Shown here piece after piece: positions 9,901 through 19,177 of a stretch of 28,955 nt of DNA (position 1 is the first letter of the stretch; each line of letters starts with the position of its first letter). The position numbers and the translations under genes are program-made. The stretch spans positions 628,275 to 657,229 of the forward strand of contig BFEA01000167.1 of the NCBI GenBank assembly GCA_003427395.1. The letters run 5' to 3'. Source of the DNA: Chara braunii. Lineage: Eukaryota; Streptophyta; Charophyceae; Charales; Characeae. The notes under the pieces were generated by a model. That model ran no database searches, was not told the origin of the DNA, and saw only the letters and a program-made list of their open reading frames with translations.

Positions 9901-9970
9901 ACGGATTCGGGGGTGCGGCCTGCTACAGGCTCATCACGGATTCGGGGGTGCAACCTGCTGCATGCTCATA
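9900..9970 (+). repeat. 35-bp tandem duplication
   Basis: CACGGATTCGGGGGTGC is followed by GGCCTGCTACAGGCTCAT and then repeats at 9935 with a few changes. Confidence 0.75.
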
Positions 9971-10699
9971 ATACAATCCTCGGTGAAGCAACTCTTGGCG
10001 ATAGTAACTCATGCTCAGACGAGCACTTTGGAGGCCGAAGTGGGAGGAGGATTCCATAGGACAGGCCGCGATGCCCTGTCTGCGGCTCCTGCTGCTGTGC
10101 CCTGGCCTGCTCCGCACAAGCATAGCTTGCCATTCTCCAAGTCCCAACGGTGCACTCCTAGTCTAACCTCCCGCACCGGTTTTCAGACAAAACGCCGAGC
10201 ACCTATTTTTTTAAATTCACAGCCCCCCTGGTTCCCAGCCATCTGCTGACTTGCAAACACGTTGAATCTTCGGCCCACTGTTTTTCAAGATACGCGGAAT
10301 AGAGAAATTTTGCTGGCATCCCATAGACGTAGGGACCCACGAGGCAACCTAAGGAGGTATGTGCTCAAGGTCCTTGACCGCCAGGACGGCCTCGAAATCC
10401 AGCCTTGCATCAGAGTCGAGGAACGTCGAACCAAAATAGTAATAGTACGACTATAACTAACAAAAATATTTAGAACTTCTTACTTGTTAGAATATGACGA
10501 ACGAGGCAAAATAATACACTAGCACCGTTCTGACGCCGCCGACGGCAAAACCAAGGGGGATAGCCCTGCCTGGCCCTCAACCTTTTGGTCTCTCCGCGCC
10601 GTTCTGATATCCCCGCGTCGTCGCCACTCGACCTCGATCCCTGAACCTCTTTGATGAAAGTCCGACGCTGTAACCAATAGTGCTAGGCCCAAGGCTGGG

Positions 10700-11905
10700 T
10701 CTAGTTTTAACAGACACTTAAATAAGCGGATATTGCGTGATGCACTGATCTATCGAAACATTTCTAAATCACATTACCGTCGACGCCGTCCTCCGCACGT
10801 ACGCACAAGTCTCAAGCAAGTACACCAATCAAGAGGCAAAATCTTTTCAATCCCAGTTTAATCAGAAATAAGAATCTGGCCGGCGACCAACGCCGACTTT
10901 TACAAAAGGAGAACAGATGACGTGCGCCTTAGGTCTGCGCGCCCACACACTCTCTACTCTAGTCAACCGTTCAGTCAACGTATACCACAGACACGGCCGC
11001 GCCTCGCTCAGTATGCCTAAACTTTAGACCAAACTTATTCTCTGTCGCTTGCAAAAAATAAAACAAGGCAGATACCCTTGTAAGGGTATTCACACCGACA
11101 GCGTGAACTGGACTGGTGACAGTTTCAGCGTTGGAGGAGAAACATAAAAATCTACGAAGCGTCGGCCATAGTTGGGACCTGCGCTGTCCTCTGACAGAAC
11201 ACGGGGCTGTTCAGAGGTCCGGGCTATCTGAAGTCTGCTGGAGGCAAGAGAAGTTGGTGCCTTGCTGAACCCTCCTCAGGAGTAGGGTATCAGGGAGTGG
11301 CGCTGCAGCCATAGCTCCGACTTTCATCCTTAGAGACCATTTCTGTCAGGAGAGGTGGCGCTGCTGCAGACTTCCATCCGGGAAGTCTTTGGCACTTCAT
11401 CATCATCAGAGACTGTGGCACTGGTCTTCTTCTTCATCCTCTGAGAGGTGCTTGGCCTCAGAGGCCTGTTTCAAGGTGATGCTTCCCTCTGGAGGCAGTA
11501 TCTGGGTGGCGCTGGTTGTTTCAGGGACTCAAGGATAGTGATAGCGGTTACTCGGGGTTGGGGAAAGAAGCACTGCTCATTCCTGGGCAGCACATCACAG
11601 TTCTGGGGTTATTCTGGCAAATCGAGACTCTGAAATTAATAAAAAGTGTTAATACTGTGTGTGAACTATCTTTGCTTCATTGCTTGCTTTATGTGGAGTG
11701 AATTGCATTTCAGTGTACTCTGTCATATTGCATGGCTAAGTCTTCCGCTGTGTTTCTATCTCCCTGTGCGGTGTGATACTCCCATCCTCTCCCTTCCTTC
11801 TGTGTATGTATGGGCATACCTAGAAGTCTATGCGCACAAGTATTGGTCTTCTGACAACAAGCAACCAGGTTCATAACACACAAAACAAAACAAAAAACAC
11901 GAGTG
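10700..11905. other. Gene-free stretch with degenerate ~60-bp repeats
   Basis: No gene is supported. Between about 11280 and 11520 the phrase GGTGGCGCTG or GTGGCACTG recurs (near 11297, 11353, 11414 and 11504), with CTTCATCC-like words between, suggesting decayed repeats of about 60 bp. The remainder is unique-looking sequence with no sign of coding. Confidence 0.4.
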
Positions 11906-12008
11906 TGGCAGTGTATATTTCCATGTTCTAGCGGTAGATTCATTCGATTTTGCTCATCCTATCGATGGAAGTACCATGAGGCCAACCGCGAGATTGGAGA
12001 CTACCTGT

Positions 12009-12076
<68 letters not shown>

Positions 12077-12149
12077 CGACATTCCGCGCTTCACCAAATG
12101 AGCAAGTGGGATTGAATCTTCCCCTAGAACATGGAAGTATCCACTGCCA
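11906..12149. mobile_element. 244-bp MITE with ~60-bp terminal inverted repeats
   Basis: The left end starts TGGCAGTGTATATTTCCATG and runs through a TTCTAG-CGGTAGATTCATTC stretch to TTTTGCTCATC. The right end is its reverse complement with a few changes, from AAATGAGCAAG near 12096 to CCACTGCCA at 12149. The interior contains (CT)n and (AC)n microsatellites. No target duplication could be assigned. The right-hand sequence belongs to the same family as the units at 3540-4085 and 8838-9062. Confidence 0.75.
12010..12074 (+). repeat. (CT)n-(AC)n compound microsatellite
   Basis: About 23 bases of CT repeat run directly into about 42 bases of AC repeat. It lies inside the MITE at 11906-12149. Confidence 0.98.
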
Positions 12150-12152
12150 ATG

Positions 12153-12210
12153 TGGCAGTGTATATTTCCATGTTCTAGAGACAGATTCATTCCCATTTTG
12201 CTCCTCCTGT
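12153..12210 (+). mobile_element. Left end of a second MITE copy
   Basis: TGGCAGTGTATATTTCCATG recurs at 12153, three bases after the first element ends, and continues as TTCTAGAGACAGATTCATTC and then TTTTGCTCCTC. The right end is not seen, because a CT repeat and an assembly gap follow. Together with the preceding right end it forms a palindrome centred near 12151 with arms of about 24 bp or more. Confidence 0.7.
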
Positions 12211-12216
12211 GGATGG

Positions 12217-12220
<4 letters not shown>

Positions 12221-12295
<75 letters not shown>

Positions 12296-12314
12296 CCCCT
12301 CCCCCCCCTCCCCC
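12221..12314 (+). repeat. (CT)n microsatellite passing into C-runs at the gap edge
   Basis: About 72 bases of CT repeat are followed by C-rich sequence (12294-12314) that ends at the run of N. Confidence 0.95.
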
Positions 12315-12936
12315 NNNNNNNNNNNNNNNNNNNNNNNNNNNNNNNNNNNNNNNNNNNNNNNNNNNNNNNNNNNNNNNNNNNNNNNNNNNNNNNNNNNNNN
12401 NNNNNNNNNNNNNNNNNNNNNNNNNNNNNNNNNNNNNNNNNNNNNNNNNNNNNNNNNNNNNNNNNNNNNNNNNNNNNNNNNNNNNNNNNNNNNNNNNNNN
12501 NNNNNNNNNNNNNNNNNNNNNNNNNNNNNNNNNNNNNNNNNNNNNNNNNNNNNNNNNNNNNNNNNNNNNNNNNNNNNNNNNNNNNNNNNNNNNNNNNNNN
12601 NNNNNNNNNNNNNNNNNNNNNNNNNNNNNNNNNNNNNNNNNNNNNNNNNNNNNNNNNNNNNNNNNNNNNNNNNNNNNNNNNNNNNNNNNNNNNNNNNNNN
12701 NNNNNNNNNNNNNNNNNNNNNNNNNNNNNNNNNNNNNNNNNNNNNNNNNNNNNNNNNNNNNNNNNNNNNNNNNNNNNNNNNNNNNNNNNNNNNNNNNNNN
12801 NNNNNNNNNNNNNNNNNNNNNNNNNNNNNNNNNNNNNNNNNNNNNNNNNNNNNNNNNNNNNNNNNNNNNNNNNNNNNNNNNNNNNNNNNNNNNNNNNNNN
12901 NNNNNNNNNNNNNNNNNNNNNNNNNNNNNNNNNNNN
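12315..12936. other. Assembly gap (622 N)
   Basis: All bases are N. The gap is bordered by C-runs and CT repeats on both sides (12937-12965 on the right). Any translation across it has no meaning. Confidence 0.99.
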
Positions 12937-12965
12937 CCCCCCCTCCCCTCTCTCTCTCTCTCTCT

Positions 12966-14362
12966 AGCGCGCGCGCGTGCGGGGGTGGGGTTCTGCATTT
13001 GCATCTGACAGCTGCTTACTCCATATGCAGACCGGGATTTCTTTTCAATGCATCTGTCCATCGAGGTGCATCTTCCTACGTTCTTGCGGAAGATTCCTTC
13101 TCATTTTGCACATTGGCAGGCTGCTCAGTTGATGCACACATGAAACTAGCGGCGACCACAATAAAAATAGTTCTGGTTTACAAAGTATCCGATGGCGTGC
13201 TCATGCCTTAGCCTATGCCCCCCCTGATGGTGCGCGTCCCACATGTTCTAAAACAAACATCCTCTATGTCGCCCCGGCCAGATAATGGTCGTGCCTGGGG
13301 TGGGGTTGGCGCTGGGCCGTGGCTTCGCCGCGGCGGGTTCAGTGGTTTTAATAAAGGGACTAGCCTCTAGCTTTATTGCGGTTCAATTTGTCCACCTCTA
13401 ACCCACGCTCTGTTTACTGCCAATAGGACGATTTTAATTATCTTTTTTTCTTTTGCACGAACGTACTGCGAGGAATGAGCCCTTGCGGGGCCCTTATCAG
13501 ACATAGAAGTGTTCAGGCTACGGCCCCCTAGCAAGCCCGTGCCCGGCCCTAAGTGAAGGCGGGCCTGAATATCCACGAGAGGCCTGTTTTCAACATTTTT
13601 CCAAAAGTGGGAATTCAGATAGTTGCAGCACGCCAGTTGGTTACAGAGCAACGCGAGCCTCCAGGCTCTTTCCAGAAGCTCAGGTGGTTGCGCCCTGGGC
13701 ACACGTTGTGTGAGCCCGACACATCATTGACTGGCCGCATCAGAAAGCAGCATTGTCGTCAAACATGAGCTGAGAGCCAATGAGAATGCTGCGAACACTT
13801 GGAGGCCGGGTGGCTGCCTGAACGGGCCTAACTGCACCAGGCCCAGGCCAGTATCGGAAACAGGGCCTGGTCGCAGACACCTAGGGCCAGAAGCAAGCTA
13901 CTGGGCCGCCCCACACGCCTGGCCAGGCCAGCCAGCAGCGGGCACAGTTTCCATAAAGGAAAGTGTGTGCCCCAGTGGGAGGGCATTCCGGCCTGTGCAG
14001 GCATTGCGGCCGCACTGCTGCATTGACGTGTGAAGCTGCACTATACAGGCCGGCTGGGGCGCACACGGGTGCTAAGTGGTGAAGAGGATACAGCGGTGGC
14101 AGTGGCCGCACAGTGGCCATAGCTGGGCAGAGCGTGCGGTTGCAGGTGGTGGCGATGGTGGTCTTCGGGTAAGAGGAGCATCACAAATGGTTAACGGGGA
14201 CCCCCAGTTTCAGGCCCTGGGTAACGAGTCCAAAACTGAAATTAGGGTTTCAGGGTCAAATTTTATGTTTTTTTTTTTTTTTTTTTTTGGCCTATTCTTG
14301 TTTTGGTTCAAGGTTGCTGTGTGCCAAATTTTGTGTCATTTGGAGAATTGGAGTTTCCTCTG
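12966..14362. other. Gene-free stretch, GC-rich from about 13260
   Basis: No gene is supported. Many AGGCC/GGCCC words occur at 13480-14060, a composition also seen at 19240-19680 and in the foldback at 22395-23740. A T19 run lies at 14270-14288. The sequence GCCAAATTTTGTGTCATTTGG just before the TTAA element resembles GGCGAAATTTCATGAAAATGG found after it at 16931. Confidence 0.45.
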
Positions 14363-15137
14363 TTAAACCACCAGTACTTGGCCCAGCTATGGGCCGCGGG
14401 CGTGTCCCGTTAACGCGCCGCATTTGAGGGGGTCGTTCACATGAATGCAATCAGACTCGCTTTCCTTTCCACTTTGCATACGTGCAAACAGACGGCGATT
14501 CACGGCGGAGCAGAGCGCCCACTCAAAGCTCAGAGATATGGACAACGAGAACACAGTTCAGTTGCAAATTCACTTCAATAGGCTATGGCACATCAGCGCC
14601 TGTACATCCCACTCTCGTCACTGTGCCCAACACCACTGCTTGCACACGCTCACTCTGGATCACCCTGAATACTCCACACACGCACACTCTATCAGCTACC
14701 TCTACCCTACGGCGGCTATGGCAGCTCGCCACTACTACTATGGCAACTATGTCTCCCTTCAGCCCACTTCCACCTCGGGCAACCTGCAGACCACCTTCGC
14801 ACAAGACGCTGTAGCAGCACTTCCGCATGGCTTACGCAGCGAATGAATGAATGGCTGGGCGCTGCCTCTTGATTTATACTTCTGTAACTCGTTGGTCTGC
14901 CTCTTTCCCAGGCCCTTGGTGTACACAGTCCCACACGGTACTTGCTTGACTGGACTCTGACTGACTGGGACCGGTACCGCTGACTGCATGGGTTTGCACT
15001 GCCAACTCGCTGCAGTCGCACTGCCGACGTAGTGCAGTTGGGCTCACCACTTGCCCACTTGCCTCTGACTAAACGGGAGACACTTCGAAAGGCCACTTCC
15101 GGACCTTCCGGAAGTCTGTGTATTTGGCCTTTCGGGA

Positions 15138-15216
15138 ACTGTAGCAGCTACAACCTTGACCTTTCAGGACTGTAGCAGCTACGACCTTGACCTTTCAGAG
15201 CATCTACAGCCACGAC
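15138..15216 (+). repeat. 31-bp tandem repeat
   Basis: AACTGTAGCAGCTACAACCT followed by TGACCTTTCAG repeats at 31-bp spacing (15141, 15172), with a decayed third unit after 15200. Confidence 0.75.
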
Positions 15217-15329
15217 CTCTACAGAGCTGTGACTCCTATCGCTAACACAGGCCTACGACAGACAACAAACAGCTACCAAAACACAGATCACGGGTTCAAA
15301 CGCTTAGGGGTCGACTCGATACTGTACAT

Positions 15330-15420
15330 CCGCCAAGTGAGGTCTGGGGATCGAACTCTAGGCCCGCATACGTGACTGCAGAAGGCTGAAAACCGTTTCA
15401 TGAACGGCCGGTCGCTGAGA
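15330..15420 (-). repeat. tRNA-like pol III box inside the dispersed repeat
   Basis: The minus strand reads GGGCCTAGAGTTCGATCCCC at about 15364-15345, which contains the B-box consensus GWTCRANNC. The second copy of the family has GGGGTCGATCCC at the matching place (about 28850, minus strand). No full tRNA fold was found. Confidence 0.45.
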
Positions 15421-15440
15421 ATTGCGACGTATAAAAGAAA

Positions 15441-16560
15441 GAACCCAAAAAAAAAAAAAAGAACTACTTTCTAAGTTGGGCGGGGGTCGTGGTCACGTCT
15501 GTTCTTGGTGGAATGCTTCTAACTAGTATTTCAGGTAGATTCTGGAAGTCTGTTTTTTCTGCTTTTGTTTTTTCTTTCATTTTTCTTAGATTCCCCTGCC
15601 AGCGAGGCAGGGCATATTGCAATGAACCCAGATCGTGAAGACACTTGTCAACTATGCTAGTCCAAATAAATATCAACCTGCTGATGATTGTCAATAATCA
15701 TGATCGTGTCCAGATAGAATGAGATGCAAGGTACATACACAGATGAAGGAGAGAGGAGGGAGACTAGACTTGGAAGAGAGAAATACAGACAATGCCCACT
15801 TCTACCTCGGGCTCCCTCCTCGATCACCACCTCAATAATCAATAATCTGAACATGCATCTGAAGTTCTATCACAATGTGCCACGTGGCACGTCAATCAGT
15901 CCTCATCAGCGGGCTGGAGCAATGTCGACATCAAGATAACCACGTACGTATCCACTATCGCCCCACAATCATGATCTCCTCCCGAATGTCGTCGAAACAG
16001 AACAGCAATGCCAGTCATGTAGCCTCGCCACGTCAACAATAATAACATAGATGGCAGCGGCCACGTCAGCGGTGGCGCGTGGCAGCTGCCACGTCAGCAT
16101 GCCCAGAAGACAATTGCAAGCCAGCCACCATGCCGAGCCCCATTGCCAGCGTAGAGCCAGCGTCCAGCCAGCGTCGCAGCGTCGCGCTAGCGTTGTCGTC
16201 AACGCGTGAAGTCAGCATTGACTCCCAAAGCCAAGAGGTCAACGCTTATGTAGCGTTGACGCGGGGTCTGGACCCCAGGTGCTGCATCCCTCAGCTGTCA
16301 AGATCTCAATGCAAATGACGGCCCAGATTGGCCTGAAACAGAATTCCCTGCGGCCTTGATGCTGTCTGGGTACCTGCGCACAACAAGTGAGTGTATCCGA
16401 ACAAGGGCCTGCGCGCGGTACCTTTGACCTGACAGTTGACTTGGACCCTTGACTTTCCAGGGGGCAGTGCGTGGTCACACATCCTGGCGCAGGCCGTGTT
16501 TGGCCTCGTTGAGGGCATACTCACACTTGCACACAGACAAATGTATCTAACAAATTTCAG
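15441..16560. other. Gene-free stretch inside the putative TTAA element
   Basis: No recognised gene. A poly-A run lies at 15449-15462, a CCCTGCC-AGCGA-GGCAGGG hairpin at 15594-15612, and repeated CCACGTCAGC / GCCACGTGGC words at about 15880-16100. The minus-strand frame at 15464-15694 has no recognisable domain. Confidence 0.4.
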
Positions 16561-16960
16561 AGCCAAATTCATGTTTCGTTTTTTTTTCCTTCTTTGAGAT
16601 TCATTTCTTTGTTTTTTTTTCCTTATTTTACTTTTGGATTCTGACAGAAATGCCACAGGGCTGATACACCCAAACTGCGACGTGCTCACATTAGCACTCA
16701 GGAGAATGCATCCAACTGCATTCACATCCACAGCATTGTTGTTTGTTAGTTTTTTTTGCTGTTTTTGTTTTCCAACTGGTCCCCCCAGCCTCGGCCCGTC
16801 CAGCTACTGGTACTGCCAGGCTTGGGAGGCTCGCCATACCGGTCGCTGGAGGCTCGGACTTGATAGCTGGGCCAAGTACTGGTGGTTTAAGATTTCTGAA
16901 GTTTCTCAAGATTTTTGAAATTCATATGTTGGCGAAATTTCATGAAAATGGACTTTTAAT

Positions 16961-17449
16961 CTGGTTGTGAGAACGTAGATAGGCTAGATAGGCTGAGTTG
17001 ACTAGGCTGGGCGCCGAGCGCCCAGCGCCAGACAGTAAGGCTGGACAGGGGAAACTGTGTTGGTTTGACCAGAGTGTGGCGACATTGACACAAGAGTTCA
17101 TTGTGTTGCTCTTATTTGCATGGTATCTGGTGCATTGCTCTTGTACACGACTATCTGAGCAACTTCGTGATTTTGCAACTTGGTTTTCTGTCTATCCCTC
17201 ACGCTCATAACCCTTGCAGTTTAGTTCTCTCTCTTCTTTTAGTATACTTCTATCAAAGCCTTGGCCAGTTAAATAGCCATGAGCCACAATACCTGGGGCA
17301 TGGGTGGGTGGTAAAGCAGACCCAAACCATTTGAAAAGTCCACGTGAACCTGGATCAGTAACACAGTAATATGTCATTTGGGACATGTGTTAAAATTGGA
17401 ACTATACAGAGAAAATTAGCACTGCCCCTGTTCAAGGATAACACACTTT
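16961..17449 (+). mobile_element. U6-tailed repeat element, copy 1, flanked by 29-bp direct repeats
   Basis: The unit opens with CTGGTTGTGAGAACG and ends with a truncated U6 snRNA followed by T's. The sequence TTGGCGAAATTTCATGAAAA plus TGGACTTTT occurs directly before it (16929-16957) and directly after it (17450-17478), which looks like a target-site duplication of an inserted element. About 410 bases of unrecognised sequence precede the U6 part. No frame or reverse transcriptase is present, so if mobile it would be non-autonomous and SINE-like. Confidence 0.65.
17373..17446 (+). pseudogene. Truncated U6 snRNA (copy 1)
   Basis: The sequence follows U6 from the 5' stem (GTCATTTGGGACAT) through TTAAAATTGGAACTATACAG, AGAAAATTAGC, CTGCCCCTGTTCAAGGATAA to CACAC, where it stops and T's begin. 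The ACAGAGA box and AGC triad are intact, but the last ~30 nt of U6 are missing. A clear TATA box or plant upstream sequence element is not visible upstream. Confidence 0.85.
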
Positions 17450-17751
17450 TTGGCGAAATTTCATGAAAATGGACTTTTGCCTTGCTGTTTTATATGTTGT
17501 TAATTATATTGTTGTTAGTTAGCATGGTCTCCACTCTATGAATTGGTGGCAAGTTTGATTAAAATGACCCCTTGGTTTCCTTATAAATGGCATGACAAGT
17601 GGTCCGAAAATTAGGGTCTCCGTTAACCTTCTCTCATACAGAGGGGGAGTCGAGGTGAGATGAGGGAAGGAGGGAGCACATACCTGGTGTATGCTGGCGG
17701 TCGGCATTGACGATGACGTCTACGTACATTGGTCTTCAACTGCAATGTGGT

Positions 17752-18219
17752 CTGGTTGTGAGAACGTAGATAGGCTAGATAGGCTGAGTTGACTAGGCTG
17801 GGCGCCGAGCGCCAGACAGTAGGGCTGGACGTGTTGGTTTGACCAGTGTGGCGACATTGACACGAGTTCATTGTGTTGCTCTTATTTGCATGGTATCTTG
17901 GTGCATTGCTCTTGTACACGACTATCTGAGCCACTTCGTGATTTTGCAACTTGGTTTTCTGTCTATCCCTCACGCTCATAATCCTTGCAGTTTAGTTCTC
18001 TCTTCTTTTAGTATACTTCTATCAAAGCCTTGGCCAGTTAAATAGCCATGAGCCACAATACCTGGGGCATGGGTGGGTGATAAAGCAGACCCAAACCATT
18101 TGAAAAGTCCATGTGAACCTGGATCAGTAACACAATAATATGTCATTTGGGACATCTGTTAAAACTGGAACTATACAGAGAAAATTAGCACTTCCCCTGT
18201 TCAAAGATAACACACTTTT
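17752..18219 (+). mobile_element. U6-tailed repeat element, copy 2
   Basis: This is a direct repeat of 16961-17450 with the same start (CTGGTTGTGAGAACG) and the same truncated U6 end, differing by small indels, for example shorter GAGCGCC and TGGACGTGTTGG stretches near the start. No matching flanking duplication was found for this copy. Confidence 0.8.
18142..18215 (+). pseudogene. Truncated U6 snRNA (copy 2)
   Basis: It is nearly identical to the U6 part of copy 1 and ends at the same base (AAAGATAACACAC), then T7. The shared end point means the truncation predates the duplication or is a feature of the element. Confidence 0.85.
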
Positions 18220-18346
18220 TTTCCTTCTGTTCTGGAAAGGGATGATCGCCTTGAGATTTCATCACTGAACTGACTGGTTAGGTACTTCAGCATGATTTTG
18301 TTTTGGTCATCGATCGTATCTGGATTCTTGTTCTGATCATCTGATT

Positions 18347-18412
18347 GTATCTGGAATCGAACTCGGGTCTGTATTCCAACAGTTCGTGGGTGTACCAACT
18401 GAGATAGGCCCA
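18347..18412 (-). repeat. tRNA-derived SINE head
   Basis: On the minus strand GGCCTATCTCAGTTGGTACA carries an A box, followed about 35 bases later by GAGTTCGATTCC, a good B box. Spacing and order fit a tRNA-related pol III promoter. No anticodon arm of a working tRNA is convincing, so a SINE or tRNA pseudogene is likelier than a tRNA gene. Confidence 0.65.
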
Positions 18413-18494
18413 TGCAAAAGGATGACACTCACTGTATTCCAACAGTTCGTGGGTGTACCAACTGAGATAGGCCCATGCAAAAGGATGACACTCA
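18369..18494 (+). repeat. 63-bp perfect tandem duplication
   Basis: The stretch CTGTATTCCAACAGTTCGTG through GGATGACACTCA occurs twice in direct succession (18369-18431, 18432-18494). It duplicates the A-box half of the tRNA-derived sequence but not its B box. Confidence 0.95.
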
Positions 18495-18832
18495 CAAATG
18501 AAGAAATGGTCCCATGTTTTCTTTCAGAAAAAGGAATTCAATAATATCGACAATGGACCTTTCCAAGGTCATCAAAGTTCATTCCCTTCCTGCCTGTCCC
18601 TCCTATCAGCACATACCCAAGTGTGCACACCCATAGCAGCACATACCCACCCATATCTGCCCATACCCACCTATCCAACCGTCCACTTTCATCCTTTTTC
18701 CCCGGCGACACCCAGCTGCAAGGCAGATGAGCAATAGCGAACTTCAGCAATCAAACAGCATCATACATATGAGTCCAGATAGTCGTGACCTCGAACCAAC
18801 AGCAGAATTGCATCACGAGATTCACCAAATAA

Positions 18833-18996
18833 GAACACACCAAGAGTTCATAATTGACAATGCTGAAATAGTCCCATCATCATCAACGAAGAACCAGAGT
18901 TGATATCCTATCTGGAACACACCCAGAGTTCATAATTGACAATGATGAAATAGTCCCATCATCATCAACGAAGAACCAGAGTTGATATCCTATCTG
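18833..18996 (+). repeat. 82-bp tandem duplication
   Basis: GAACACACC(A/C)AGAGTTCAT through GAGTTGATATCCTATCTG appears twice at 82-bp spacing, with only a few differences. Confidence 0.9.
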
Positions 18997-19177
18997 GAGC
19001 TCGGCGCCCAGACTACATGTGGCAGGTCCTATCTAGCCTATACTACGATGCCGAAAGATGACGTCAACAGCTTTCCCGAAGTACGAGCATATGGTGACCA
19101 ATGTCGCACACTTCCAGCACCAGGTATGTCTCTCGCCCCACTCACAACCTCGTTCCCCAACGCACAGATGCCACTAG

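Larger units (their letters stand above)
5887..10700. repeat. Large diverged tandem repeat, copy B
   Basis: This copy opens with AAAAGTCCACGTACTACACG, matching the window's first bases, and keeps the order of anchors described for copy A. Compared with A it lacks the hAT-like and TTAA elements, has about 70 extra bases near 6106-6175, and has an internal duplication of about 140 bp at about 6455-6740. It ends somewhere near 10700, where similarity to the end of copy A fades. No gene is supported within it. Confidence 0.7.
14630..15440 (+). repeat. Dispersed repeat family, copy 1 (second copy at 28215-28910)
   Basis: Shared with 28215-28910 in the same order: CACTCTGGATCACCCTG, then CAGCTATGGCAG-like, TCGGGCA(A/C)-CTGCAGACC, GC-CTTCCGCATGGC, GAATGAATGAATG, CCTCTTGATTTATACTTCTG, a (A/C)CCACTTGCC phrase, a pol III B-box-like GGTTCAA stretch, and ACCGTTTCA near the end. 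Open frames across it are not conserved between the copies, so it is probably a noncoding retroelement remnant. A related but shorter match (CAGCTACGGCAGCTATGGC) lies near 24738. Confidence 0.7.
14367..16886 (-). mobile_element. Possible 2.5-kb TTAA-flanked element
   Basis: The left end at 14367 and the right end at 16886 carry the same ACCACCAGTACTTGGCCCA termini as the 198-bp element at 2014-2211, each directly inside TTAA (14363-14366 and 16887-16890). Sequence inside 14367 (CTATGGGCCGCGGGC, then GTTAACGCGCCGC) resembles the reverse complement of the small element's right end. Sequence inside 16886 (GAGGCTCGGACTTGATAGCT on the plus strand) resembles the complement of its left end. Order and orientation therefore fit one element in reverse orientation. 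No transposase frame was recognised, and the interior holds other repeats. Two independent decayed copies are the alternative. Confidence 0.55.

Noticed and set aside
9797-10249. 150-codon plus-strand frame
   Set aside because: No recognisable domain; GC-rich DNA with a 35-bp tandem repeat inside, and no splice or start context.
1-10700. Calling copies A and B the two LTRs of one retrotransposon
   Set aside because: They lie directly next to each other with no internal coding region, PBS or polypurine tract between them, and are far too diverged for a recent LTR pair.
11940-13211. Long open frames on both strands across 11940-13211
   Set aside because: They consist of microsatellite translation and 622 unresolved bases.
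13373-13702. 109-codon minus-strand frame
   Set aside because: No family resemblance, and another frame overlaps it on the opposite strand in GC-rich sequence.
15464-15694. Minus-strand frame next to a poly-A/T run as a retroposed pseudogene
   Set aside because: The T-run lies beyond the stop codon, on the wrong strand for a poly-A tail, and the protein is not recognised.
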